Origin: Flaviramulus multivorans
Lineage (GTDB): Bacteria; Bacteroidota; Bacteroidia; Flavobacteriales; Flavobacteriaceae
Length of the DNA: 64,000 nucleotides
Direction: 5' to 3'
Assembly (NCBI RefSeq): GCF_021728415.1
Contig: NZ_JAKKDV010000005.1
Span: forward strand, 186,001 to 250,000
Part shown: piece after piece, positions 34,760-43,618 of the stretch
Position numbering within the stretch: position 1 is the first letter of the stretch
Layout: every line of letters starts with the position of its first letter
Notes under the pieces: generated by a model
Told to the model about the DNA's origin: nothing
Seen by the model: the letters and a program-made list of their open reading frames with translations, nothing else
Databases searched by the model: none
Made by a program: the position numbers and the translations under genes

Positions 34760-35559
34760 GTTTTATTCGCTTTTAGTTCTTTATAGATAATATAAACAGC
34801 CATTATTAGTATAAAAAAACCAAAGCTTTTTTTGAGTTTATTACCACTAATAAATTTTGACAGATATACACCAATAATAATTCCTACTACAGAAATTAGG
34901 GTAAACACAAGCAAGAAAGCCCAATCAATTTCAAAATTTTGAACATCACCCAGAAAGCCTATAAGCGAGTTAATAGTAATTATAATTAATGACGTGCCTA
35001 CTGCTTTTTTCATAGGGATATTTGCCCAAATAACTAAGGCTGGCACGTAAAGAAAACCGCCGCCCGCACCAATAATACCAGTAATTACACCAATTATAAT
35101 ACCTTGAAAAAAAGTTTTAAAATAAGGTTGACTTTTCAAAATTAAACCTTCTTCCTTCTTCTTTTTAATCATTGAAACCGAAGCCAATAACATAATAATT
35201 GCAAAAATTATCATGATGAACATCTCTTTGGTAAGTTGATAGTTACCTAAATTCAAAATAGTATTAGGAATAGCTGGTACTAAATATCTTCTTGATAAGT
35301 AAACAGCAATAAAAGAAGGGAATGAAAATGCTAACCCCGTTTTAATCTCAACTAACCCCTCTTTATATTTTTGGAATGTGCCAACCATTGAAGATGTCCC
35401 TACAACAAAAAGTGAATATGCCGTAGCAACTACGGGATTATACCCCAAAAGATATACTAATAGAGGCACTGTAAGTATCGAGCCACCACCACCAATAAGT
35501 CCTAAAACTAAGCCAACAATAAGTGCTCCAATATATCCTAATATATGTGTAGAGTCCAT
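34756..35559 (-). CDS. TSUP-family transporter (TauE/SafE type)
   Basis: 267 residues with seven to eight membrane spans in two related halves: GYIGALIVGLVLGLIGGGGSILTVPLLVYLLG at the start and IIGVITGIIGAGGGFLYVPALVIWANIPMKKAVGTSLIIITINSLIGFLGD in the second half. The repeated GxGGG...VP pattern is the family hallmark. Members export sulfite, taurine-derived or sulfur compounds across the inner membrane; the substrate cannot be deduced. It stands alone, convergent with clpS, and no sulfur-metabolism gene is nearby. Confidence 0.92.
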   Translation of the reverse strand: MDSTHILGYIGALIVGLVLGLIGGGGSILTVPLLVYLLGYNPVVATAYSLFVVGTSSMVGTFQKYKEGLVEIKTGLAFSFPSFIAVYLSRRYLVPAIPNTILNLGNYQLTKEMFIMIIFAIIMLLASVSMIKKKKEEGLILKSQPYFKTFFQGIIIGVITGIIGAGGGFLYVPALVIWANIPMKKAVGTSLIIITINSLIGFLGDVQNFEIDWAFLLVFTLISVVGIIIGVYLSKFISGNKLKKSFGFFILIMAVYIIYKELKANKT

Positions 35560-35703
35560 TTATTGGAGCATATTATATTTATAAAAAAATAACTTGTTCA
35601 ATTTCAATATAAAAAGATAAATTTTAAAAAAAGTATTAATATTTTTTCAAAATAAAATTAGTTTAAATCCAAAAGTAACGAATTACAAATTTGAAATAAA
35701 TTT

Positions 35704-35735
35704 TTGGTGGAGTTTTAATAAAAATAGTATATTTG
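35704..35735 (+). promoter_or_regulatory. Bacteroidota-type promoter of tRNA-Arg
   Basis: TTG at 35704-35706 and TATATTTG at 35728-35735, spacer 21 bases, about 14 bases before the mature tRNA. Confidence 0.72.
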
Positions 35736-35749
35736 CACCCACTTTAAAA

Positions 35750-35823
35750 GGCCACGTGGCGCAACTGAATAGCGCACTTGATTACGGCTCAAGAGGTTGC
35801 AGGTTTGAATCCTGCCGTGGTCA
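35750..35823 (+). tRNA. tRNA-Arg (ACG anticodon)
   Basis: A 74-base cloverleaf: acceptor GGCCACG with CGTGGTC (one G-T pair), anticodon stem CTTGA/TCAAG around loop TTACGGC with anticodon ACG, T arm with TTTGAAT loop. The ACG anticodon would need adenosine-to-inosine editing by TadA to read the CGN box. Discriminator A; CCA is not encoded. A terminator follows at once. Confidence 0.96.
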
Positions 35824-35830
35824 CTACAAT

Positions 35831-35862
35831 AAAAAAGGTTTCAGTTAATTGAAACCTTTTTT
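35831..35862 (+). terminator. Intrinsic terminator after tRNA-Arg
   Basis: AAAAAAGGTTTCA pairs with TGAAACCTTTTTT around a short GTTAAT loop. Confidence 0.92.
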
Positions 35863-35965
35863 ATTTGAATAATGATATAAACTTTAAGTAAAAAGAGTTT
35901 AAATTTTAACTCCTGAAAGTATTTTTTATATTAGGTGAAATTTATTTGAACTGGATCATCAAAAA

Positions 35966-36943
35966 ATGGCATTAAAATTATACCCATTAAAGTTCCAACC
36001 ATTATTTAAATACCGTCTTTGGGGTGGGAATAAATTAAAAACAAAGCTTCATAAAAACTATGACGCAGCAAGCATTGGTGAATCATGGGAGGTATCAGAC
36101 GTTAAGGGCGATGAAACTAAAGTTTTGAGTGGCATTTTAAAAGGACTAACGCTTAAGCAACTAATTCAAACTTACAAGGGCGAATTTGTTGGAGAAAAGG
36201 TATATAAAAGCTTTGGAGAAGATTTCCCATTATTAATAAAGTTTATTGATGCTAAAACACCATTATCTATTCAGGTTCATCCAAGTAACGAGCTAGCAAA
36301 AACCAGACATAATTCATTTGGAAAAAATGAAATGTGGTATATTATGCAAGCTGATGAGGGTTCAGAACTAATTGTTGGTTTTGATAGTGAAATTGATAAA
36401 CAAAGTTATCAGGAGCATTTGGAACATGATACAATCCTTGATGTTTTACATCACGAAAAGGTTTCAAAAGGCGATACCTTTTATATCCCTACGGGGCGTG
36501 TACATGCTATTGGAGGCGGTATTTTATTAGCCGAAATCCAGCAGACCTCTGATGTTACTTATCGCATTTATGATTACAACAGAATAGATGCTGCAACCGG
36601 GAAACAACGAGAGTTACATAATGACTTAGCCATTGATGCTATTGATTTTAAATATCATGACAATTTTAAAACATCATATAGTAAAGAGATTAACAAAAGT
36701 AATAGACTAGTACATTCGCCATATTTTAAAACAAATTTTATAAGAGTTTCCGGTGAATTAGAAAAAGACTATTCTAAACTTGACTCCTTCGTAATTTATA
36801 TGTGCGTTAGCGAATCTTTAGAGATTGAAAGTTTAAATGAAACTTACTCACTTAGTGCGGGTGAAACATTGCTTATACCCGCTACAATAAATAAACTAAA
36901 AATTAAAGCAAAAAATGCCGAATTACTCGAAATTCATATGTAA
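35966..36943 (+). CDS. manA: Mannose-6-phosphate isomerase, class I (ManA type)
   Basis: 325 residues; a zinc enzyme interconverting mannose-6-phosphate and fructose-6-phosphate. Family marks: LKFQPLFKYRLWGGNKLKTKLHK at the start, GESWEVSD, PLLIKFIDAKTPLSIQVHPSNE (zinc ligands Gln and His near residues 107-109), GKNEMWYI (zinc-ligand Glu) and the catalytic IPTGRVHAIGGGILLAEIQQTSDVTYRIYDYNR. The length fits the short bacterial type. It is convergent with the starch operon on the other strand and seems to be a single gene; a functional tie to the starch locus is possible but not shown. Confidence 0.93.
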   Translation: MALKLYPLKFQPLFKYRLWGGNKLKTKLHKNYDAASIGESWEVSDVKGDETKVLSGILKGLTLKQLIQTYKGEFVGEKVYKSFGEDFPLLIKFIDAKTPLSIQVHPSNELAKTRHNSFGKNEMWYIMQADEGSELIVGFDSEIDKQSYQEHLEHDTILDVLHHEKVSKGDTFYIPTGRVHAIGGGILLAEIQQTSDVTYRIYDYNRIDAATGKQRELHNDLAIDAIDFKYHDNFKTSYSKEINKSNRLVHSPYFKTNFIRVSGELEKDYSKLDSFVIYMCVSESLEIESLNETYSLSAGETLLIPATINKLKIKAKNAELLEIHM

Positions 36944-36961
36944 ATTTTACTTGAAATAAGT

Positions 36962-38620
36962 TTAAGCTTTTTCTAATAAAACTATATTATAATCAGAATT
37001 AATTGTTGCTTTTCCATTTTTAACTTCCGTGCGATAGCCAGAGTAGAAGTCATGTACTTGGTCACCGTCCTTTAAAAGTTTTGAAACATCAATAGTTTTT
37101 TCGCCCTTAGGTAAATCTAACCCAACTACTACTAAATCACTAAAATTAGCTTTAGTATAGCTTCTTGAAAACACGTATGGATTTTGCGAAATCATTTGAT
37201 GAATCCCTGCTCCAATTGCTGGATGATTTGCTCTAAATTTGCCTAGTTTTTGCCAATGTGCTAAAATCTCTTTTGTTTTAGAATCATTTTGAATATCATC
37301 CCAATTCATTTTAGAGCGCAATGTAGCATCACCAACAGTACCCTCAATTATTAATGAACGTGCAGATTCATCACCATAATAAACCTGTGATGTACCTGGG
37401 CATAATAATAACTTTGTTGCAGTTTCAAAAGGTTTTTCTCTTGCGGCGTCAAATGGTTGACCATCATCATGAGAACTTAAATAATTCAAAGTTCCATGCC
37501 CTTTTAAATCTGAACTTAATATGTTCGAATATTCTTTAAAAACATCTTCTGTTGATTTTTGCTTAATATTCCATTTTAATTCAAAATTAATAAGGCTATG
37601 AAAAGCATCATCAAAGTAATTTACTTTTTTATCGCCTATGTCAAATAATTTACCAGAACTGATATTGTAATTATATACTTCACCTACTAAATAAAAAGGG
37701 TTATCATCTAAAACTTTTTCTGGATTGTTTTTCTTGAATTCTGTAAAGGCATATTCACATTCTTTTTTAAATTCTTGCCATACAAATTCTTCGGTATGTT
37801 TTACCGTATCCACTCGATATCCATCAATACCAAATTCGGTAATGTAATCTGTTAACCATTTCATGATATAAAATCGTGGTGCTCGCGGGTGTCCTGTGCG
37901 CTCAAAAAAATCATCTAATTCAGCTACTTCTTGGTTGTAGCGCCCTTCTGCTTTCCATTTTTCAATAAGTTGAGGAGGAAGCTCAACAGCATCATTACTT
38001 TCAGTTTTGATGTCTGGTAAATTTTCAACCAAAGTACACATGGTAGTACCCTTATAAGACTTGAAATCACACGGTGGTTCGGTTCGAACCCATTCATCAG
38101 GCCATACGGGGTCTTTCTCAGTTACAGGTCCTGTATGATTAATAACGGCATCTAATAAAATGCGAATTCCATTTCTGTGTGCTACTTCAACTAATTCTTT
38201 TAGATCTTCAGTCGTTCCGAAATTAGGGTCTATAGCAGTCCAATCACTGGTCCAATATCCATGAAAGCCATAGCTAAAACCTGTGCCTTCATCGGTTCCT
38301 CCATGAATTTGCTCTACAATCGGAGTCATCCAAATAGCACTAATTCCCAAATTTGTAAAGTAACCTTCTTCAATTTTTTGGGTAATACCCTTAATGTCGC
38401 CTCCTTCAAAACCACGAAGTTTTCCAGTTTCTTCAGTACGATTAAAATTCACATCGTTACTTGTATTTCCGTTATTAAACCTATCTGTTAAAAGAAAATA
38501 AACATTTGCACCTTCCCAAACAAATGGTGTTTCCTGAATTGTTTCTTTGATTTGAGCAGACTTTTCTTTACAATTTGATAAAGAAATAATCACGATTAAA
38601 AAGGCTACAATTTTTTTCAT
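36962..38620 (-). CDS. GH13 alpha-amylase lipoprotein (last gene of starch operon)
   Basis: 552 residues. A lipoprotein signal ends at LSNC (Cys about residue 17). The GH13 barrel motifs are complete: DAVINH near 160, DGYRVDTVKH near 268 (nucleophile Asp), VGEVYN near 310 (acid/base Glu) and LSSHDDGQ near 383 (transition-state Asp). The opening VYFLLTDRFNNGNTSND with GFEGGDIKGITQKI binds calcium in relatives. A C-terminal all-beta domain follows. It probably cuts maltodextrins in the periplasm or at a membrane surface. The gene is 2 bases after another GH13 gene in a tightly packed operon. Confidence 0.93.
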   Translation of the reverse strand: MKKIVAFLIVIISLSNCKEKSAQIKETIQETPFVWEGANVYFLLTDRFNNGNTSNDVNFNRTEETGKLRGFEGGDIKGITQKIEEGYFTNLGISAIWMTPIVEQIHGGTDEGTGFSYGFHGYWTSDWTAIDPNFGTTEDLKELVEVAHRNGIRILLDAVINHTGPVTEKDPVWPDEWVRTEPPCDFKSYKGTTMCTLVENLPDIKTESNDAVELPPQLIEKWKAEGRYNQEVAELDDFFERTGHPRAPRFYIMKWLTDYITEFGIDGYRVDTVKHTEEFVWQEFKKECEYAFTEFKKNNPEKVLDDNPFYLVGEVYNYNISSGKLFDIGDKKVNYFDDAFHSLINFELKWNIKQKSTEDVFKEYSNILSSDLKGHGTLNYLSSHDDGQPFDAAREKPFETATKLLLCPGTSQVYYGDESARSLIIEGTVGDATLRSKMNWDDIQNDSKTKEILAHWQKLGKFRANHPAIGAGIHQMISQNPYVFSRSYTKANFSDLVVVGLDLPKGEKTIDVSKLLKDGDQVHDFYSGYRTEVKNGKATINSDYNIVLLEKA

Positions 38621-38622
38621 TA

Positions 38623-40491
38623 TTAGTTTAGTTTTAAAATGAATGACTCTAAAGGATTTATCTTTATATGAACACTTCCAACACCATTTTCCACAATTAA
38701 ATTTGATGAAAATTGATGGTATAAAGCATCTAAAGTATTATAACTACCGTCATGTAATTCCCATTTTGAAACGATTTCATTTGGTAATTTTAAATGGAAG
38801 TTATAACCGTTTTCAGCGTCAAAATTAGAAATAATAACTAGTTTTTCATCATCACTCCATCTCACGAAAGATAGTAATTTATCATTATAATTTTTGGTAT
38901 GCTGTCTGTTATATAAATGTATGTCTTGATAATTTTCAGTAAGCGCAGAACTTTTGATTGTAAAATTTAGTAATCGTTTATAAAAATCACGAAGTTCCTT
39001 TTCTTCGTTTGTAGATTGCCCACCATCAAACGCTTTAATATTCATCCAACGTTGATGAGCGGGTACTCCTATATAATCAAAAATAGATGTTCTGGAAGGT
39101 TTTCCAAATCCAGCATCTTCTTTACCTAGTTCCCCAACTTCTTGACCAAAATAAATCATGGTTGGTGATGTACTAATAGTTGCAGAAACCACCATGGCGG
39201 GTTTACCTTTTTCAGCACTTCCAGCAAATTCAGGACTTGCTATGCGTTGCTCATCGTGGTTTTCTAAAAAGTGCAACATATGATGTTCAATATCTTTTAA
39301 ATATTCTTGAATAGGAGGAATATGGTCCGTTTTACCATGCCCTTGCATCACGTGTTTTATGGTATCATAAAGTTGTACCTTATCATAAAGGTAATCCATT
39401 TTTCCTTTTTTAATATAATCTCGGTAAAGGTCTGGATTGTATACTTCGGCTAATAAAAAGGCGTTCGGAGTTTTCATTTTAATATGAGAATTCATATAAC
39501 TCCAAAACTCAACTGGAACCATTTCTGCCATATCATATCTAAAACCATCCACTCCAAAATTCAACCAGTATAGTGCAATATCCTTAAACTTTATCCAAGA
39601 ATCAGGAACTGTTTTGCCTTGCCAAAATTGATAGTGCTTTGTGTAGTCCTCATTTTCAAATTCTTGAGGCAATTCAGCAAAAGACTTATTTCCATAAGGA
39701 TCTACACCATAATTTACTTTTACCGTTTCGTACCAATCATAAAAATGTGGTTGTGATGAGCTTGAACCATTTCCAGTCCATTTAGCGGGAAATTCTTCAA
39801 ATTTATTGTCTGACAATCTATGTTTTTCGCCACCTAACGGCTTATAATCATTTAAAGGCTCAGGAACTTTAAAATGCTCACCAGGAATATAATAAAAGTT
39901 GTTATTTACATCATAAACCAAAGTGTTGTTATCTGAATCACCAAAACTTTCAATGCCTTCTGGATTTGAAATACTTTTATAATTTCGTGCCACATGATTT
40001 GGAACAATATCAATAATTACTTTTAAACCCGCTTGGTGTGAACGTTGTATAAGTGCTTTAAACTCTTCTAGTCTTTTTTCTGGGTTGTCAGCTAGGTCAG
40101 GATTTACATTGTAATAATCTTTTACTGCATAAGGCGACCCAGCACGACCTTTAACCACGTCAGGATCATCATTAGAAATTCCGTATTGAGTATAATCTCT
40201 AATAACGCAATGATGAGGAACACCTGTGTACCAAATGTAGGTAACTCCTAAATCTTTTATTTCTTTTAAAGCTTTATCTGTGAAATCTGAAAATTTCCCA
40301 ACACCATTTTCTTCAATAGTTCCCCATGGTTTATTGGTTGTATTTGTGTTTCCAAACAATCGGGTAAACACTTGATAAATGACTTCTTTTTTAGGTTTTT
40401 CCACAATTAATTTTTTTTGTACTAATTCTTTATTTTTATTACAGCTGAATAAGATTATAACTACTATTAAAATGTTTAACTTATTTTTCAT
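38623..40491 (-). CDS. GH13 family alpha-glucan hydrolase lipoprotein
   Basis: 622 residues with a lipoprotein signal ending ILFSCN. The catalytic motifs are DIVPNH near 164, DGFRYDMAEM near 318 (nucleophile Asp), LLAEVYN near 347 (acid/base Glu) and FLENHDEQR near 410. The sequence between motifs I and II is long and holds an insertion with YYIPGEHFKVPEPLNDYKPLGG, so it differs from the neighbouring GH13 proteins and probably has a different chain-length preference. A C-terminal beta domain (about 530-622) closes it. It lies 10 bases after the esterase gene and 2 bases before the last GH13 gene. Confidence 0.92.
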   Translation of the reverse strand: MKNKLNILIVVIILFSCNKNKELVQKKLIVEKPKKEVIYQVFTRLFGNTNTTNKPWGTIEENGVGKFSDFTDKALKEIKDLGVTYIWYTGVPHHCVIRDYTQYGISNDDPDVVKGRAGSPYAVKDYYNVNPDLADNPEKRLEEFKALIQRSHQAGLKVIIDIVPNHVARNYKSISNPEGIESFGDSDNNTLVYDVNNNFYYIPGEHFKVPEPLNDYKPLGGEKHRLSDNKFEEFPAKWTGNGSSSSQPHFYDWYETVKVNYGVDPYGNKSFAELPQEFENEDYTKHYQFWQGKTVPDSWIKFKDIALYWLNFGVDGFRYDMAEMVPVEFWSYMNSHIKMKTPNAFLLAEVYNPDLYRDYIKKGKMDYLYDKVQLYDTIKHVMQGHGKTDHIPPIQEYLKDIEHHMLHFLENHDEQRIASPEFAGSAEKGKPAMVVSATISTSPTMIYFGQEVGELGKEDAGFGKPSRTSIFDYIGVPAHQRWMNIKAFDGGQSTNEEKELRDFYKRLLNFTIKSSALTENYQDIHLYNRQHTKNYNDKLLSFVRWSDDEKLVIISNFDAENGYNFHLKLPNEIVSKWELHDGSYNTLDALYHQFSSNLIVENGVGSVHIKINPLESFILKLN

Positions 40492-40501
40492 AGGATGTTA
40501 T

Positions 40502-41659
40502 TTAATTTTCAGAAAATAACCAAATAATGGCTTCTTCAAAATTATTTTTCCAAAGTGCTTCATTGTGCTTGCCATCGGGTACAATTTTTGAATAGATATT
40601 GTTCACAGGAAAATTTTGATTTTTTAAAGCGGTAATTATACTATTCATATCTTTGACCGTTTTGTTTATTTCTTGAAAAGATACGTTTTCGCCTTCTTTT
40701 CCTCCCGCTAAAAAGTACATTTTTGTGTTTTTAACAGCGCCATGGGTATTGGTAAACGCATTAATATCAGGCGCAAACCAAAATGCAGGTGAAAACACAC
40801 CAACTTTACCAAAAACATCAGAATATTTCAAACCTGCATAAAATGAAATTAAACCTCCCATGGAGCTACCCATTATTGCTGTATTATTTTTATCGGTTAA
40901 AGTTTTATAGTTTGAATCTATATAAGGTTTTAATGTTTTTATAATAAACTCCAAATACGCATCACCTTCTCCACCGCCATATTTTTCATTTTTCCAAGGT
41001 GAATACTCGTCTAGTCTTTTATCTTTTCCGTTGTCAATACCAACAACGATGTAGCTTAAGCCCTTTTCTTGATACAGTTTATTTAATGTTTCATCAACAG
41101 ACCACTCACCAGAATAAGATGTACTGTTATCAAAAATATTTTGACCATCATGCATATATATCACTGGAAAAGATTGATTTTCAGTTTCATAATTAGGAGG
41201 TAGATATAACCAAATACGACGCTCTCTATTGAGTTGAGGTATTTCAAAATCCTTGGATAAAATAGATACATTTTTAGCGGCTGTTGAAAGTTTTTCTATA
41301 CTAAATAAGTTGTTCCAACCTGCAATTTTTATTTTGATGGTATCATTTGGTCTGTTAAAAGTGTATGTGCGATTTTCGATGCTCAAACCATTTTTATCAC
41401 ATTCTACCGATTCCCAAGAGCCTTGAGTAAATTTAAATTGAATTTGATCTGAAAGCTTAGGAATCGTTATTGAATAAAAACCATCTTTATGTTCAAGCTC
41501 GTATTTTTTTTGGCCTCCAGACCAACCTTCAAAATCTCCAGAAATGAAAATAGCTGAATTTTTTGCGGTTTCTTTAGGAATTTCTTCAACTATAATAGTT
41601 GTTTGAGCAAATCCTATTTGGACGAGTAAAACAATTAATAAGTAACAAAATTGTTTCAT
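40502..41659 (-). CDS. Secreted alpha/beta-hydrolase (esterase D type) with N-terminal starch-binding-like domain
   Basis: 385 residues: signal peptide (1-18, IGFAQ), a beta domain (about 25-115) with SAIFISGDFEGWSGGQKKYELEHKDGFYSITIPKL that resembles CBM20/CBM48 starch-binding modules, and a catalytic esterase D-like domain. The latter has WLYLPPNYE, PVIYMHDGQNIFD, the nucleophile elbow GSSMGG near residue 265 and a late GKHNEALW with the likely catalytic His. Similar genes sit in flavobacterial starch loci without proven substrate; deacylation of modified glucans is a guess. Its first 4 bases overlap the upstream GH13 gene (ATGA), so the two are coupled. Confidence 0.85.
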   Translation of the reverse strand: MKQFCYLLIVLLVQIGFAQTTIIVEEIPKETAKNSAIFISGDFEGWSGGQKKYELEHKDGFYSITIPKLSDQIQFKFTQGSWESVECDKNGLSIENRTYTFNRPNDTIKIKIAGWNNLFSIEKLSTAAKNVSILSKDFEIPQLNRERRIWLYLPPNYETENQSFPVIYMHDGQNIFDNSTSYSGEWSVDETLNKLYQEKGLSYIVVGIDNGKDKRLDEYSPWKNEKYGGGEGDAYLEFIIKTLKPYIDSNYKTLTDKNNTAIMGSSMGGLISFYAGLKYSDVFGKVGVFSPAFWFAPDINAFTNTHGAVKNTKMYFLAGGKEGENVSFQEINKTVKDMNSIITALKNQNFPVNNIYSKIVPDGKHNEALWKNNFEEAIIWLFSEN

Positions 41660-43593
41660 TTTTTGGTCGATAAAAATATTACGCCTTTTTCTTTTAACTC
41701 AATATTGTCTCCCCAAATAAAATCCTCATCAGTAATGATGTTTTTTAAGGTTTTGTCGTCTAATCCGATTTCAGAATAACGTTTCAAATCAATGGTAATT
41801 GGGTTTTCGTTTTTATTAAGGATTAAAACCACGATTTCATTATCCAACACTCTAAACAGAAAGTAAGTGCCTATAAATGGCGCGAAATGAATTGTTTTAC
41901 CCTCATGAATTGCTTTGCTATCTTTTCTATAGTTCAATACTTTTTTTAAGAACGATTGCATGTCTTTTTGTTCGCCAGTCAGACCGTCACCGGTAAACGC
42001 ATTTACAATATCACCTTTCCAACCACCAGGAAAATCTGTACGAATTAGTCCGTGATCTCCTGGTTTTTCAAAATCATTCATTAAAATTTCTGTACCATAA
42101 TATATTTGCGGTGTACGAGGCAGCGTCAAAATAGTACTCAAAGCCATTTTTGTGTTTGCAATATCCCCCTTTAATTGGGTGAAAACTCGACTCATATCGT
42201 GGTTGTCTGGAAATATCAAAATGTCCTCTGGTTTTGTGTATGCAAAATCGTTTGCTAAACCTTCATACATTTTTACAAGGCCTTTATCCCAAGATTCATC
42301 TTCATTTAATGCTTGAACTATATTAGTCTGCATTGCAAAATCCATAGTTGATCTTAAATTTGAGTCATACCCATCTTTGTTTTTATGCTCGTCTTGCCAG
42401 TAGGCAATAAGTAGGGGATTTGTACTCCATTCTTCACCAACAATATTAAAATTTGGGTATTCTGTCATTATAGCTCCCGCCCAATTTGCCATAAAATTTT
42501 TATCAGGATACGGGTAGGTATCTTGCCTGATACCTCCAAGATTCAACGTTTCAATCCACCAAATGCTATTTTGGATGAGGTATTTGGCCATAAATCGATT
42601 GCGCTGGTTGAGATCGGGCATTGATTCTACAAACCAACCATCTGTCATCCCTTTTTTATCGATTTCAGATGCGTAAGTATCTTGATTTACTGTTCTTTTG
42701 TGATTTGAAAATTTAGTTTTCTCCCAATTCCAATTGTCAATATTATCTTCATAATTCTTCTGATAATTTATCCAATCTTTAAATGGAAGATCCTTCATCC
42801 ACCAATGCTTGATACCACAATGATTGGCCACCTGGTCCATAATAAGTTTAATACCTTTCTCTTGTCCCTTTTTCGATAGTTCTATATACTCATCTAAAGT
42901 ACCAAACCGAGGGTCTACTTGATAAAAATCTGTCATGGCATAACCATGATAAGATGATTCTTGCATATCGTTAGTTAATAAAGGACAAGGCCATATAGCA
43001 GTAAAACCCATATCGCTGATGTAATCTAAGCGATTTGTAATACCTTTAATATCACCACCATGTCTGCCATAATCATTTTCTCTGTCAATTGTTTTTTCTA
43101 ATAGATTGGTATTTATATCGTTTAATGTGTCACCATTAGCAAAACGGTCTGGTGTTATTAAGTAGATAGCATCACTACTATTAAATCCTACAAAATCTTC
43201 ACCCGATTTCTCTCTAGATTTAAGCTCAAAAGTATGAACTAAGTCGTTTTTATTTTCTTGTTTGAAAGTGATATTGAATTTTCCCGGAAGTACATTTTTA
43301 TCAATATTTAAATCTAAAAACAAATAATTTGGACTATCAGCTTTGTGAACTTTTTCAATGGAAACTCCTTTATATGATATACTAGGAGTTGCTTCCGAAA
43401 TATTAGGATGTTTTACTAAAAGTTGTAAATGAGAATTTTTAAAACCAATCCACCAATTTTTTGGCTCAATCCTTTCAATATCAAATGTTTCAACCGCAAC
43501 AGAATTAGTTTCACCGTTAGCTAAAATAACTTGTTTTTTACACGATAAATTAAGAATCATTGTACTTAAAATGAGCAAAAAGATGTTTTTCAT
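41656..43593 (-). CDS. GH13 neopullulanase/cyclomaltodextrinase-like lipoprotein (SusA-like)
   Basis: 645 residues with a lipoprotein signal ending ILNLSC. An N-terminal beta domain (about 30-125) precedes the barrel, as in cyclomaltodextrinase/neopullulanase enzymes and SusA. Motifs: DQVANH near 254, GGIRQDTYPY near 356 (nucleophile Asp), VGEEWS near 384 (acid/base Glu) and FPDNHDMSR near 462. The characteristic AIYLITPDRFANGDTLND and YGRHGGDIKGI stretches are present. It likely degrades imported maltodextrins in the periplasm to maltose and glucose. It lies 25 bases after the GH65 gene and overlaps the esterase gene by 4 bases. Confidence 0.92.
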   Translation of the reverse strand: MKNIFLLILSTMILNLSCKKQVILANGETNSVAVETFDIERIEPKNWWIGFKNSHLQLLVKHPNISEATPSISYKGVSIEKVHKADSPNYLFLDLNIDKNVLPGKFNITFKQENKNDLVHTFELKSREKSGEDFVGFNSSDAIYLITPDRFANGDTLNDINTNLLEKTIDRENDYGRHGGDIKGITNRLDYISDMGFTAIWPCPLLTNDMQESSYHGYAMTDFYQVDPRFGTLDEYIELSKKGQEKGIKLIMDQVANHCGIKHWWMKDLPFKDWINYQKNYEDNIDNWNWEKTKFSNHKRTVNQDTYASEIDKKGMTDGWFVESMPDLNQRNRFMAKYLIQNSIWWIETLNLGGIRQDTYPYPDKNFMANWAGAIMTEYPNFNIVGEEWSTNPLLIAYWQDEHKNKDGYDSNLRSTMDFAMQTNIVQALNEDESWDKGLVKMYEGLANDFAYTKPEDILIFPDNHDMSRVFTQLKGDIANTKMALSTILTLPRTPQIYYGTEILMNDFEKPGDHGLIRTDFPGGWKGDIVNAFTGDGLTGEQKDMQSFLKKVLNYRKDSKAIHEGKTIHFAPFIGTYFLFRVLDNEIVVLILNKNENPITIDLKRYSEIGLDDKTLKNIITDEDFIWGDNIELKEKGVIFLSTKK

Positions 43594-43618
43594 GATAAAA
43601 TTTTAAAAATTAGTGCTT

